From Phenylobacterium sp. (GTDB lineage Bacteria; Pseudomonadota; Alphaproteobacteria; Caulobacterales; Caulobacteraceae), in contig NZ_JAUXXE010000078.1 in assembly GCF_030681155.1 (NCBI RefSeq), forward strand, positions 124,001 through 188,000: a stretch of 64,000 bases of DNA, written 5' to 3'. Both the position numbers and the translations under genes were made by a program. Below are positions 8,919-17,939 of the stretch, in pieces. Numbering within the stretch: position 1 is the first letter of the stretch; each line of letters begins with the position of its first letter. The notes under the pieces are model-generated. The model worked only from the letters and a program-made list of their open reading frames with translations. It was not told the DNA's origin and made no database searches.

Positions 8919-9686
8919 ATGCGCAATTTGTTCAGCGTTGAAGGCAAGGTCGCCCTGGTCACCGGCGGCAGCCGCGGCATTGGCGAGATGATCGCCCGCG
9001 GCTATGTCGAGAATGGCGCCAAGGTCTATGTCTCCTCGCGCAAGGCCGAGGTCTGCGACCGGGTCGCCGAGGAGCTTTCGCAGTACGGGACCTGCATTTC
9101 GCTGCCGTTCGACCTGTCGAACATGGCGGGGATCACCGGTCTGGCGGCCGCGCTCGCCGAGCGCGAGAGCAAGCTCGACATTCTGGTCAACAACGCCGGC
9201 GCCACCTGGGGCGCGCCGATCGACGAGTATCCGGAAGACGGCTGGGACAAGACCGTCGATCTGAACGTGAAGTCGATCTTCTTCCTGACCCAGAAGCTGC
9301 TGCCGCAACTGCGCGCCGCCGCGACCCATGAAGAGCCGTCGCGGGTGATCAATATCGCTTCAGTCAACGGCATCGAGCCGCCGGCCCTGGAGACCTACGC
9401 CTATTCGACCTCGAAGGCCGGCTGCATCATGCTGACCCGCCACCTAGCCAAGCGGCTGGCGCCCGAGCACATCCTGGTCAACGCCATCGCGCCCGGTCCC
9501 TTCCAGAGCCACATGATGGCTGCGACCCTGGCGCGGGCCGGCGACGCCATCGCCAAGGCCAACCCGCGCGGCCGGATCGGCACGCCGGAAGACATCGCCG
9601 GGGTGGCGATCTTCCTGGCCAGCCGGGCCAGCGCCTACACGACCGGCACAGTCGTTCCGTGCGACGGCGGTTCGGCCGAGTTCTAA
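8919..9686 (+). CDS. short-chain dehydrogenase/reductase (SDR)
   Basis: 255-aa classical SDR oxidoreductase using NAD(P)H. Cofactor motif TGGSRGIG near residue 15, NNAG near 87, catalytic Ser in INIASVNG, and the Tyr-x3-Lys pair in YAYSTSKAG. Ends with the typical YTTGTVVPCDGG motif. ATG at 8919 has a GAAGGA site 8 nt upstream; an adjacent TTG at 8916 is less likely. The sequence resembles rhamnolipid-type RhlG / 3-oxoacyl-ACP reductase-like SDRs, but the substrate cannot be fixed. It stands alone between the amidase operon and rnpB. Confidence 0.92.
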   Translation: MRNLFSVEGKVALVTGGSRGIGEMIARGYVENGAKVYVSSRKAEVCDRVAEELSQYGTCISLPFDLSNMAGITGLAAALAERESKLDILVNNAGATWGAPIDEYPEDGWDKTVDLNVKSIFFLTQKLLPQLRAAATHEEPSRVINIASVNGIEPPALETYAYSTSKAGCIMLTRHLAKRLAPEHILVNAIAPGPFQSHMMAATLARAGDAIAKANPRGRIGTPEDIAGVAIFLASRASAYTTGTVVPCDGGSAEF

Positions 9687-9830
9687 GGGCTTCGCGCCTC
9701 CTGGCCGGATTTGGCTGGGGGGCGCGATCCCACGATATGAGTGGCGATGACTGCGGCCAGTGGGACGAATTGGGATGAAGCTGATCGCTCGCGCCGCTTG
9801 ACCCCGGGCGGTTGTGGCCCCACTTAGCGC

Positions 9831-10220
9831 GCGGACCAGATGGCTGGGCGATCGCGGCTGCCTTGCGGCAGTCGAGGAAAGTCCGGGCTCCACGACGACA
9901 TGGCGGCGGGTAACGCCCGCCGGGGGCGACCCCAGGGATAGCGCCACAGAGAGCAGACCGCCTCGGCTGCGGCCGAGGTAAGGGTGAAAGGGTGGGGTAA
10001 GAGCCCACCGCGGGCCTGGTGACAGGAACGGCATGGCAAGCCCCGCCAGGAGCAAGACCGAATAGGGACGTTGCGCCCGCCTTGTGCGGGTAGGGCTGTC
10101 GTAGGCCCGAGACGTCCGGGTAGGTCGCGAGAACCGTCCAGCAATGGGCGGTCCAGAGGAATGATCGCCGCGTCTGTTCGCAGACGAGACAGAACCCGGC
10201 TTATAGGCCGTCTGGTCCAC
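9831..10220 (+). ncRNA. rnpB: RNase P RNA (class A)
   Basis: Catalytic RNA subunit of RNase P, which trims the 5' leader of tRNA precursors. The universal core is visible: GAGGAAAGTCCGGGCTCCA at 9874-9892 and, near the 3' end, CCAGAGGAATGATCGCC and ACAGAACCCGGCTTATAG. Helix P1 closes the molecule: GGACCAGATGGC at 9833-9844 pairs with GCCGTCTGGTCC at 10207-10218. Ends are set by that helix and may be off by a few bases. A long minus-strand open frame across this region is an artefact. No clear terminator hairpin was seen downstream. Confidence 0.95.
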
Positions 10221-10232
10221 GATCTTCAGAAC

Positions 10233-10241
10233 TTATCCACA
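10233..10241 (+). promoter_or_regulatory. perfect DnaA box (TTATCCACA)
   Basis: Exact match to the 9-mer DnaA box consensus in the rnpB-mraZ spacer, 13 nt past the end of rnpB helix P1 and about 255 nt upstream of mraZ. DnaA acts as a transcription factor for division genes in Caulobacter. A single site can occur by chance, and no cluster of boxes or AT-rich unwinding element is present, so this is not a replication origin. Confidence 0.45.
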
Positions 10242-10359
10242 CGACGGCGGGGGATGCTGCACAGTACTTAACAAGTTCTCTGTATGTTCTGTGGAGTGTT
10301 GTTGTCGCGCATCAAACGACCCGTTCAACTTCTTTGTTTTTCCGAGAATTGGCGTTCTG

Positions 10360-10396
10360 GAGTCATTGTTTCCCAATTGATCCCATGTTAACCCAA
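10360..10396 (-). promoter_or_regulatory. MraZ operator (three TGGG repeats, 10-bp period) with adjacent GANTC site
   Basis: On the minus strand three TGGG motifs sit at exact 10-bp spacing (plus-strand CCCA at 10372-10375, 10382-10385 and 10392-10395). MraZ is known in E. coli to bind TGGGN direct repeats with 5-nt spacers and to repress its own dcw promoter, which is the arrangement seen here. A GAGTC (GANTC, CcrM methylation) site at 10360-10364 lies just beside the repeats. The block is about 100 nt upstream of the mraZ start, suggesting autoregulation of the whole cluster. Confidence 0.75.
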
Positions 10397-10496
10397 TCAG
10401 CATCCGTTAGGGTATCAAGCGTCACCGTTTTCGAGGGCGCGGACGACCGGAAACGGGGCTGAACGGGCGGTCCACGCGGGGCCGCGATCTGGGGCG

Positions 10497-10973
10497 ATGG
10501 CGGAGATGTTTCTCTCGACCTTCGAGAAACAAGTGGACGCCAAGCGGCGCATCGTTGTGCCGCAGGAATTCCGCGCGCTGGTGTCCGGGCCGTTCGACGG
10601 CATCGTCTGCTTCCCTTCCATCGAGGCCGATTGCGTCGAAGGCGGCGGCAAGGCCTTGTTTGATCGATACCTTTCCCTGATCGAAGAGATGCCTTTCGGC
10701 GATCCGACCCGTTCGGCTATCGAGCTTTCGGTGCTGGGCGGGCAGGCGAAGATGAGCTTCGACACCGCCGGCCGCATCACGCTTCCCGAGCAGCTTTGCG
10801 ACCAGTTCGGCCTAACCGACTGGGTGGTGCTGGTCGGGCTCGGCGACCGTTTCCAGATCTGGGAGCGCGAGGCGTTCCAGGCTCACCGGGCCGCCCAACG
10901 CGAACTCGCCCGCGAAGGCCTGGCTCAGTTGCGCGCTCAGCAGCGGGCCGCGAAGCTAGCGGTGGGTCAATGA
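10497..10973 (+). CDS. mraZ: division/cell wall cluster transcriptional regulator MraZ
   Basis: 158-aa MraZ, first gene of the dcw cluster, with two AbrB-like swapped-hairpin repeats: the first [24 protein letters not shown], the second [19 protein letters not shown]. MraZ forms a ring-shaped oligomer that binds TGGG repeats upstream of its own gene, and such repeats occur at 10372-10395. ATG at 10497 is taken as the start; the ATG at 10506 (MFLSTFEK) is an alternative. Its stop overlaps the rsmH start (ATGA). The basic C-terminal tail ([14 protein letters not shown]) is slightly longer than in enterobacteria. Confidence 0.96.
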   Translation: MAEMFLSTFEKQVDAKRRIVVPQEFRALVSGPFDGIVCFPSIEADCVEGGGKALFDRYLSLIEEMPFGDPTRSAIELSVLGGQAKMSFDTAGRITLPEQLCDQFGLTDWVVLVGLGDRFQIWEREAFQAHRAAQRELAREGLAQLRAQQRAAKLAVGQ

Positions 10974-11899
10974 GCGCTCCGCACACATCGGTCCTGCTGG
11001 ACGAAGTGATCGCCGCGCTGGAGCCGGCGCCCGGCAAGATCATCATTGACGGCACCTTCGGGGCAGGCGGCTATTCGCGCGGCTTCCTGGAAACCGGTGC
11101 GAACGTGGTCGCCTTCGATCGCGACCCCAGCGCCCGCCAGTTCGCCGAAGGTCTTGGCGACAATTTCCGACTGGTTGACGCCCGCTTCTCCGAGATGGCC
11201 GCTGAGCTGGGTGAGCGCTCGGTGGACGGGGTGGCGCTGGATCTCGGCGTGTCGTCGATGCAGCTCGATCAGGCCGAGCGCGGCTTCTCGTTCATGCGGG
11301 ACGGTCCGCTGGACATGCGGATGGGCGCGAGCGGTCCGACCGCCGCCGACATCGTCAACACGGCCGAGCCGGCCGAGCTGGCGCGGATCATCTGGCTCTA
11401 TGGCGAAGAGCGGCAGTCGCGTCGTATCGCCGCTTTCATCATGCGTCGGCGCGAAGAGCAGCCTTTCACCCGGACGCTCGACCTGGCCGAGGTCATTGAG
11501 CGCGCGCTGGGCGGCCGGCGTGGCGCCAAGGTGCACCCGGCGACACGCTCGTTCCAGGCGCTGCGGATCGCCGTGAATGAAGAGCTCAGCGAGCTTGAGG
11601 CTGGCCTCGAAGCCGCAGAGCGCGTGCTGAAGGTCGGCGGCCGGCTGGCGGTCGTGACCTTCCACTCGCTGGAAGACCGCATCGTGAAGGCCTTCTTCAC
11701 CGCCAGGGCCGGCAAGACGCCGGGCGGATCGCGTCATCTTCCGCCGGTCGAGGCCCTGGCCGCTCCGAGCTTCGAACTGCTGTTCAACGGTGCGCGCACT
11801 GCGGGGGAGGCCGAGACCTCCGCCAATCCGCGCGCACGGTCGGCCAAACTTCGCGTGGGCGTGCGGACCGCCGCCCCGGTCTGGAGCGATGTGGCATGA
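10970..11899 (+). CDS. rsmH: 16S rRNA (cytosine(1402)-N(4))-methyltransferase RsmH
   Basis: 309-aa SAM-dependent enzyme (also called MraW) that N4-methylates C1402 in the ribosomal P site. The start [17 protein letters not shown] at 10970 overlaps the mraZ stop by 4 nt; a longer open frame from 10796 lies inside mraZ. SAM-binding motif [20 protein letters not shown] near residues 25-45 and the family motifs [20 protein letters not shown] and [13 protein letters not shown]. Its stop overlaps the ftsL start. Confidence 0.97.
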   Translation: MSAPHTSVLLDEVIAALEPAPGKIIIDGTFGAGGYSRGFLETGANVVAFDRDPSARQFAEGLGDNFRLVDARFSEMAAELGERSVDGVALDLGVSSMQLDQAERGFSFMRDGPLDMRMGASGPTAADIVNTAEPAELARIIWLYGEERQSRRIAAFIMRRREEQPFTRTLDLAEVIERALGGRRGAKVHPATRSFQALRIAVNEELSELEAGLEAAERVLKVGGRLAVVTFHSLEDRIVKAFFTARAGKTPGGSRHLPPVEALAAPSFELLFNGARTAGEAETSANPRARSAKLRVGVRTAAPVWSDVA

Positions 11900-12219
11900 G
11901 CTTCCTCAATCGCAAGGTCCGTGGTTTCCGGCTGATCGACGTGGTCGCCCTGGGCGTGTTGGTCGCGATCATCCTGTCGGTCTACCTGGCCAAGACCATG
12001 GCTGGCAAAGAGCGCGCCGAGATCGCCTCGGTCGAGAAGCAGATCGACGCCGAGAAGGCCCGGATTCGCCTGCTGCAGGCCGAGGTCGCGCACCTGGAGC
12101 AACCGGCTCGCATCGAAACCCTCTCCACCACGCACCTCGGAATGGCCCCTCTCCAGGCCAAGCACGAGACGACGATCGACAAGCTGTCTGAAATCGCCAT
12201 CGGGAAGCAGAAGCCGTGA
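11896..12219 (+). CDS. ftsL: cell division protein FtsL
   Basis: 107-aa bitopic divisome protein: short cytoplasmic N-terminus, one membrane segment ([17 protein letters not shown], residues ~16-33) and a periplasmic coiled coil ([20 protein letters not shown]...[12 protein letters not shown]). In the divisome FtsL joins FtsB and FtsQ to activate FtsWI. Assignment relies on topology plus its place between rsmH and ftsI. ATGA overlap with rsmH and a 4-nt overlap with ftsI. Confidence 0.93.
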   Translation: MSFLNRKVRGFRLIDVVALGVLVAIILSVYLAKTMAGKERAEIASVEKQIDAEKARIRLLQAEVAHLEQPARIETLSTTHLGMAPLQAKHETTIDKLSEIAIGKQKP

Positions 12220-13967
12220 CTATGGCGCACCCCACGTTCGAGGCGCCCGGTTGGCGCTGGCTCAAGGCCAAGGTTTGGGGCCTGGAGCACGCGTTCGAGC
12301 GCGCCAAGGCGGCCGGCAAGGCTGAAGACGACACGCGCATCCGCATCTTCTTCGTGCTGGCGCTGTTCTCGGCCAGCTTCGCGGTGCTAGCGGTCGGCGC
12401 CACGCGTGCGGCGCTGTTCTCCAACGCGGGTCACGGCAACGGCTATGTGGGGCCGATCGGAGCTGATCGCGCCGACCTGACCGACCGCAACGGCGCCATG
12501 CTGGCCGCCGATCTGCTGCACTACGGCCTCTATGTCGATCCGCGCGAGATCTGGGACGCCAACGAGACGCGCAGGGCCTTGGCTGCGGCTCTGCCGAATG
12601 TCTCGCGCGCTCGGCTCGAAAAGGCCCTGAAGGGCGAGCGTCGCGGCTTCGTGGCCAGCGGCCTGACCCCGGAAGAGCGTTCGCGCGTCAATGCCCTGGG
12701 CCTGCCGGGCGTGAGCTTCGAGAGCGAAGAGCGCCGGGTCTATCCGCTGGGCCATACCGCCGCGCATCTGATCGGCTTTGCTGACACCGGCGGGGTCGGC
12801 CTGGCCGGCGCCGAACGCGCGCTGAACGATACGCTGCGTGGGGGCAAGGCCGCCAATGGCGCGGTGGCGCTGTCCATCGACCTGCGCGTCCAGGCCGCTC
12901 TTGAGGACGAGCTCTACAAGGCGGCCGCTGAATTCCAACCGCGCGGCGCCGTCGGGATCGTCACCGATGTCCACACCGGCGAAATCCTGGGGATGGCGAG
13001 CTATCCGACCTTCGACCCCAACCGGGTGTCGGTCGCCAGCGACGACGCCAAGCTGAACCGTGCGGCGGCCTCGATCTATGAGATGGGGTCGACCTTCAAG
13101 GCCTTCACCGTGGCCATCGGCCTCGACACCGGCGTGGCCAATCCGTCCTCCACCTTTGACGCGCGCGAGCCCTACCAACTGGGCTATCGGACGATCAAGG
13201 ACTACCACGCCGCTCGCAAGATCCTGACGCTGGTCGAGGTCTTCCAGCACTCCTCCAACATCGGCACCGCCAAGCTCGCCGAGAGCATTGGGGCCGATCG
13301 GCTGAGCCACTATTTCACCGCTCTGGGCCTCACCAAGCCGGCCAAGGTCGAACTGATGGAGTCGGCGCGTCCGCTGACCCCGCGCAAGTGGGACATGGAC
13401 GCTGTGGCCTCCACCTCGTTCGGCCACGGGATGAACGTCAGCCCGCTGGCGCTGTCCAGCGCGATGGGCGCGCTGCTGAACGGCGGCAATCTCGTGCCGC
13501 TGACCATCAAGAAGCTTGAGCCGAACCAGCGTCCTCAGGGCGTGCGAGCGGTCTCCGAACAGACCTCGATGCAGATGCTGCAGATCATGCGCGCCAACGT
13601 CATCGGCGGCAGCGGCAAGTCGGCCAATGCGCCCGGCCTCAGCGTCGGCGGCAAGACCGGTACGGGTGAAAAGTACGATCCGGCCATTCGCGGCTATTCG
13701 ACGAAGAAGCAGGTGTCGTCGTTCGCCGCCGTGTTCCCAACCTCTGGCCCGGTCGAGGCCAAGCGCTACTTCGTCTTGATCCTGATGGATGAGCCGCAAG
13801 GCAACGCCAAGACCTACGGCTATTCGACGGGCGGCTGGGTCGCCGCTCCTGCGGCCGGGCGGGTGATCGACCGCATCGCGCCGTTCCTGGGCGTCGAGCG
13901 GCAGAACGAGATCATCAAGGTCGTCGGCGACGATGGCGTGGCCCAACCCCTGGCGGACGGCCACTGA
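12216..13967 (+). CDS. ftsI: septal peptidoglycan D,D-transpeptidase FtsI (PBP3)
   Basis: 583-aa class B penicillin-binding protein that cross-links septal peptidoglycan with FtsW. One membrane anchor (FFVLALFSASFAVLAVGA, residues ~49-66), a PBP dimerisation domain, then the transpeptidase domain with the serine motif S292-T-F-K, S346-S-N and K480-T-G-T. GTG at 12216 overlaps the ftsL stop; an ATG two codons on (12222) is an equally good start. The stop shares one base with murE. Confidence 0.96.
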   Translation: MTMAHPTFEAPGWRWLKAKVWGLEHAFERAKAAGKAEDDTRIRIFFVLALFSASFAVLAVGATRAALFSNAGHGNGYVGPIGADRADLTDRNGAMLAADLLHYGLYVDPREIWDANETRRALAAALPNVSRARLEKALKGERRGFVASGLTPEERSRVNALGLPGVSFESEERRVYPLGHTAAHLIGFADTGGVGLAGAERALNDTLRGGKAANGAVALSIDLRVQAALEDELYKAAAEFQPRGAVGIVTDVHTGEILGMASYPTFDPNRVSVASDDAKLNRAAASIYEMGSTFKAFTVAIGLDTGVANPSSTFDAREPYQLGYRTIKDYHAARKILTLVEVFQHSSNIGTAKLAESIGADRLSHYFTALGLTKPAKVELMESARPLTPRKWDMDAVASTSFGHGMNVSPLALSSAMGALLNGGNLVPLTIKKLEPNQRPQGVRAVSEQTSMQMLQIMRANVIGGSGKSANAPGLSVGGKTGTGEKYDPAIRGYSTKKQVSSFAAVFPTSGPVEAKRYFVLILMDEPQGNAKTYGYSTGGWVAAPAAGRVIDRIAPFLGVERQNEIIKVVGDDGVAQPLADGH

Positions 13968-15421
13968 TGGCGGCGCTTCTCTCATCCCTGGTCCAGCGTA
14001 GCCTGGAGGTTGATCCGCTCATCGCCGGCGTCACCGCCGACAGCCGCAAGGTGAAGCCTGGCTTCCTGTTCGCCGCCCTGCCGGGCTCGATGGTCGATGG
14101 TGGTGAATTCGCGGCCAAGGCGGTCGCCGCCGGCGCCGTTGCGGTGATTTCGGCGCAGGACATGCCGGGCCTCGGCGTTCCGGTATTGGTGACGAAGGAC
14201 CCGCGCCGCGCCTACGCCCTGGCGGCGAAGGCGTTCTGGGGCGCGCAGCCGCCCGTGGTGGTCGCGGTCACCGGCACCAACGGCAAGACCTCGGTCGCGG
14301 CCTTCTGCCGACAGGTCTTCAACCACGCGGGCAAGAAGGCCGCCAGCATGGGCACCCTGGGCGTCCGCGCCACGGGCCCTGGCCTGGATGAGCAGCTCAC
14401 CCCGCCTGGCCTGACGACGCCGGACGCCGCCGATGTGGCCGAACTGATGTCGATCCTGGCCGCCAAGGGCGTCACCCATGTGGCGCTTGAGGCATCGTCG
14501 CATGGAGTTGATCAACGCCGGCTCGACGGCGTGGATCTCGTGGCGGCCGGGTTCTTGAACCTGACCCAGGATCATCTCGATTATCACCACACGATGGAGG
14601 CCTATCAGGGCGCCAAGCTGCGGTTGTTCGAAACCCTGCTGCCGCGCGGCGCGACCGCCGTCCTGAACGCCGATTCCGACGCCTATGACGCCTTCGCGGC
14701 GACCGCAGTAACCTCAGGGCAGAGCGTGTTTTCGGTGGGCGAGGCGGGGCAGGGCCTGAAGCTGCTGAGCCGCCAACCCACGCCCGAAGGCCAGACCCTG
14801 AAGATCGAGGCGGCCGGCAAGGTGTATGAAGTTCGTCTGCCTCTGGTGGGCGGATACCAGGCTTCGAACGTTCTGGTGGCGGCGGGTCTCTGCATCGCCG
14901 CTGGCGAGGACGTTGCGAGCGTGATGGCGGCGCTGGAAACCATTGAAGGCGCGCCGGGCCGGTTGCAGCGGGTCGGGACTGGCCCCAAGGGCGGCGAGGC
15001 CTATGTCGACTACGCCCACACCCCGGACGGTCTGGAGACCGTGCTGAAGGCGCTGCGTCCGCACGTCGAGGGGCGGCTGATCGTGGTGTTCGGCGCGGGC
15101 GGCGATCGTGACCGCGCCAAGCGCCCGTTGATGGGGCAGGCGGCCGCCGATCACGCCGACATAGCCATCGTCACTGATGACAATCCACGTAATGAGGTTC
15201 CGGCCGCGATCCGCGCCGAGGTCCTGGCCGGCGCCAAGGGCGCGCAGGAGATCGGCGATCGTCGCGAGGCTATTCGAAGCGCCGTCGCGCAGATGACCGC
15301 CGGCGACGTGCTGGTGGTGGCCGGCAAGGGCCACGAGCAAGGCATGAGCATCGCCGGCGTCCTGCATCCGTTCGACGACGTGGCCGAGGTCGCTCAAGCC
15401 TTGGAGATGCTCCGTGGCTGA
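13967..15421 (+). CDS. murE: UDP-N-acetylmuramoyl-L-alanyl-D-glutamate--2,6-diaminopimelate ligase
   Basis: 484-aa Mur ligase that adds meso-diaminopimelate to UDP-MurNAc-L-Ala-D-Glu with ATP. P-loop VVVAVTGTNGKTSVA near residue 105, central motif LEASSHGVDQRRLDG, and C-terminal DYAHTPDGLE. The DDNPR motif (residues ~404-408) marks the enzyme as meso-DAP specific rather than lysine adding, as expected for a Gram-negative. It starts on the last base of the ftsI stop (TGATG) and overlaps murF by 8 nt. Confidence 0.97.
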   Translation: MAALLSSLVQRSLEVDPLIAGVTADSRKVKPGFLFAALPGSMVDGGEFAAKAVAAGAVAVISAQDMPGLGVPVLVTKDPRRAYALAAKAFWGAQPPVVVAVTGTNGKTSVAAFCRQVFNHAGKKAASMGTLGVRATGPGLDEQLTPPGLTTPDAADVAELMSILAAKGVTHVALEASSHGVDQRRLDGVDLVAAGFLNLTQDHLDYHHTMEAYQGAKLRLFETLLPRGATAVLNADSDAYDAFAATAVTSGQSVFSVGEAGQGLKLLSRQPTPEGQTLKIEAAGKVYEVRLPLVGGYQASNVLVAAGLCIAAGEDVASVMAALETIEGAPGRLQRVGTGPKGGEAYVDYAHTPDGLETVLKALRPHVEGRLIVVFGAGGDRDRAKRPLMGQAAADHADIAIVTDDNPRNEVPAAIRAEVLAGAKGAQEIGDRREAIRSAVAQMTAGDVLVVAGKGHEQGMSIAGVLHPFDDVAEVAQALEMLRG

Positions 15422-16811
15422 GCCTCTCTGGACCTCCGAGGAGATCGTTGCAGCGACGGGCGGCCACCTGTCCGGCGCGCCGTTCAAGGTGAACGGCGTT
15501 TCCATCGACACCCGCTCGATCGAACAGGGCGACCTGTTCGTGGCCCTGGGCGGCGTGCGTGACGGGCATGAATTCATCGCCCCCGCCATGGCGGGCGGGG
15601 CGACCGGCGCCCTGGTGTCCAAGGGCGTGGACGCCCCCAGCGTCGTGGTTGGGGACACCCTCCGGGCGTTGGAAATGTTGGGCGAAGCGGCCCGCGAGCG
15701 TGCGCCTCAGGTGCGGCGCGGGGCGATCACCGGCTCGGTGGGCAAGACCAGCGTCACCCAGGCGGTGCGCGCCGGCTTGATGCTGGCCGGTAAGGCCCAC
15801 TCGTCGGTGAAGAGCTACAACAACCATATCGACGTGCCGCTGACCCTGGCGCGCATGCCGCGCGACACCGAGCGGGCGGTGTTCGAGATCGGCATGAACC
15901 ACGCCGACGAGATCGCGCCGCTGTCGCGGTTCGTGCGGCCGCACGCGGTGGCGATCACCACGGTCGGACCTGTTCACGTCGAGAACTTCCCCGACGGCGA
16001 AGAGGGTGTCGCCCGCGCCAAGGCTGAAATCTTCGCCGGGCTCGAACCCGGCGGCGTGGCCGTGCTGAACGCCGACAACAAGTGGTTCGACTTCCTGAGC
16101 GCCGAAGCCCGCAAGGTCGGCGCTGTCGTCCGCAGCTTTGGTTCCGCTGAGAATTGCGACGCGCGCCTAGTCGATTTCCAACCGCAGGCCGGATACGCGG
16201 TCGTGCAGGCTCGCCTGCACGGCAAGGCCCTGGATTTCCCGATCCTGCAGACCGGCTTCCATTGGGGCCCCAACAGCATGGCGGTCCTGCTGATGCTGGA
16301 AGCCTTGGGCGTGGACCTGAATGACAGCCTCGCGGCCCTAGGCAGCTTCGAGCCGCTGGCCGGCCGCGGCGCGGAGCGGGTGATCAGGCTGGCGGGCGGC
16401 GAGTTCACCCTGGTCGATGAGAGCTACAACGCCAATCCCGTCTCGATGGGCGCGGCCTTCGCCGCGCTAGGCGCACGCATGGTGACGGGGCGGCGGATCG
16501 TCGCGCTGACTGACATGCTCGAGCTCGGCGTTGAGGGCCCTGCTTTCCACGCCGGCTTGGCCGAGCCGCTGGATCGCGCGGGCGTTGAGCTGGTGTTCTG
16601 CGCCGGACCGTTGATGAAATCACTGTGGGACGCCCTTCCGCCGACTCGTAGAGGCGGTTACGCCGAGACAGCGGTGGAGTTGGGGCTGCTGATCGCCAAG
16701 GCCGTTGAGCCGGGCGATCTGGTGATGGTCAAGGGTTCGAACGGGTCGAGAGCCGGTGCGGTGGTCGCCGCCCTGGGAGCCCTCGACGTGCGTTCGCAGG
16801 AGAAGGGCTGA
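15414..16811 (+). CDS. murF: UDP-N-acetylmuramoyl-tripeptide--D-alanyl-D-alanine ligase
   Basis: 465-aa Mur ligase that joins the D-Ala-D-Ala made by Ddl to the UDP-MurNAc-tripeptide. ATP-binding loop [17 protein letters not shown] (GSVGKT in place of the usual GTNGKT, normal for MurF), [22 protein letters not shown] motif and the C-terminal [18 protein letters not shown] start overlaps murE by 8 nt; its stop overlaps mraY by one base (TGATG). Confidence 0.97.
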   Translation: MAEPLWTSEEIVAATGGHLSGAPFKVNGVSIDTRSIEQGDLFVALGGVRDGHEFIAPAMAGGATGALVSKGVDAPSVVVGDTLRALEMLGEAARERAPQVRRGAITGSVGKTSVTQAVRAGLMLAGKAHSSVKSYNNHIDVPLTLARMPRDTERAVFEIGMNHADEIAPLSRFVRPHAVAITTVGPVHVENFPDGEEGVARAKAEIFAGLEPGGVAVLNADNKWFDFLSAEARKVGAVVRSFGSAENCDARLVDFQPQAGYAVVQARLHGKALDFPILQTGFHWGPNSMAVLLMLEALGVDLNDSLAALGSFEPLAGRGAERVIRLAGGEFTLVDESYNANPVSMGAAFAALGARMVTGRRIVALTDMLELGVEGPAFHAGLAEPLDRAGVELVFCAGPLMKSLWDALPPTRRGGYAETAVELGLLIAKAVEPGDLVMVKGSNGSRAGAVVAALGALDVRSQEKG

Positions 16812-17920
16812 TGCTTTACTGGCTGTATCAACAGCTGTCGGCCGACGGATATGTTCCGTTCCTGAACCTGTTGAAATACCAGACTTTCCGCACTGGCATG
16901 GCGCTGTTCACGGCGCAGCTGGTCGTCGTGGCCATGGGTTCGCGCTTCATCCGCTGGATGCAGGCCAAGCAGGGCAAGGGTCAGCCGATCCGCGCCGACG
17001 GCATCGAGCGCCACGTGGTGGAGAAGGCCGGCACCCCGACCATGGGCGGGGTGATGATCCTGGCCGGCTTGCTGGTCGGCACGTTGCTATGGTCGGACCT
17101 GACCAATGTCTATGTCTGGGCGGTGATCCTGGTGACCGCCGGCTATGGCGTGCTCGGCTTCACCGACGACTACGCCAAGGTCACCAAGCAGACGACCGAT
17201 GGGGTCTCGGGCAAGGTCAGACTGCTGATGGAGGCCGCCATCGCGCTCGCCGCCGTCGCCCTGATGGTCGTATTCGGCACCAATCCGCCAGAGACCCCGA
17301 ACCTGTCGACCTCGGTCGCGTTCCCGATCTTCAAGGAATTGCTGCTGCCGATGGGCTGGTTCTACTTGGCTTTCGGCGCTTTCATCATCGTTGGCGCGGC
17401 CAACGCCGTGAACTTCACCGACGGCCTGGACGGCCTGGCCACTGTGCCGGTCATGATCGCGGCGGCGGCTTTTGGCTTTATCGCCTATCTCGTCGGCAAC
17501 TTCGTCTTCGCCCAGTACCTGAAGCTGCACTTCGTCCCCGGCGTGGGCGAGGTCGCGGTCTATTGCGGGGCGATGATCGGGGCTGGCCTCGGCTTCCTTT
17601 GGTACAATGCGCCGCCGGCCAAGATCTTCATGGGCGACACCGGTTCGCTGGCGCTGGGGGGCGGCATCGGAGCGGTGGCCGTGGCCACCAAGCATGAGAT
17701 CGTGCTGGGCATCATCGGGGGCCTCTTCGTGATGGAGACCCTGTCGGTGATGATCCAGGTCGTGTCGTTCAAGCTGACGGGCAAGCGCGTGTTCCGCATG
17801 GCCCCGATCCACCACCATTTCGAAAAGCTCGGCTGGTCGGAATCGACCGTCGTGATCCGCTTCTGGATCATCGCGGTGATGCTCGCCCTGCTGGGTCTTG
17901 CAACCCTGAAGCTGCGGTAG
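16811..17920 (+). CDS. mraY: phospho-N-acetylmuramoyl-pentapeptide-transferase
   Basis: 369-aa polytopic membrane enzyme with about ten membrane segments that transfers phospho-MurNAc-pentapeptide to undecaprenyl phosphate to form lipid I. Family motifs: [12 protein letters not shown], the aspartate pair in GFTDDYAKV, the [13 protein letters not shown] motif and [15 protein letters not shown], with APIHHHFE near the C-terminus. It starts on the murF stop and is followed by murD after a 19-nt gap. Confidence 0.97.
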   Translation: MLYWLYQQLSADGYVPFLNLLKYQTFRTGMALFTAQLVVVAMGSRFIRWMQAKQGKGQPIRADGIERHVVEKAGTPTMGGVMILAGLLVGTLLWSDLTNVYVWAVILVTAGYGVLGFTDDYAKVTKQTTDGVSGKVRLLMEAAIALAAVALMVVFGTNPPETPNLSTSVAFPIFKELLLPMGWFYLAFGAFIIVGAANAVNFTDGLDGLATVPVMIAAAAFGFIAYLVGNFVFAQYLKLHFVPGVGEVAVYCGAMIGAGLGFLWYNAPPAKIFMGDTGSLALGGGIGAVAVATKHEIVLGIIGGLFVMETLSVMIQVVSFKLTGKRVFRMAPIHHHFEKLGWSESTVVIRFWIIAVMLALLGLATLKLR

Positions 17921-17939
17921 GGGAGGGCAGGCGTAGGTC

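Noticed and set aside
9444..10220. 258-aa minus-strand open frame over rnpB and the SDR gene
   Set aside because: Its N-terminal part is the antisense of RNase P RNA, a well-known source of false protein annotations, and the rest is antisense to the SDR gene.
10233..10396. Possible replication origin near the DnaA box
   Set aside because: Only one perfect DnaA box, no AT-rich unwinding region, and neighbours are rnpB and mraZ, not dnaA, hemE or parA/B.
12387..13985. 532-aa minus-strand open frame opposite ftsI
   Set aside because: Antisense of a gene with complete PBP motifs; low-complexity Arg/Gly/His composition typical of shadows.
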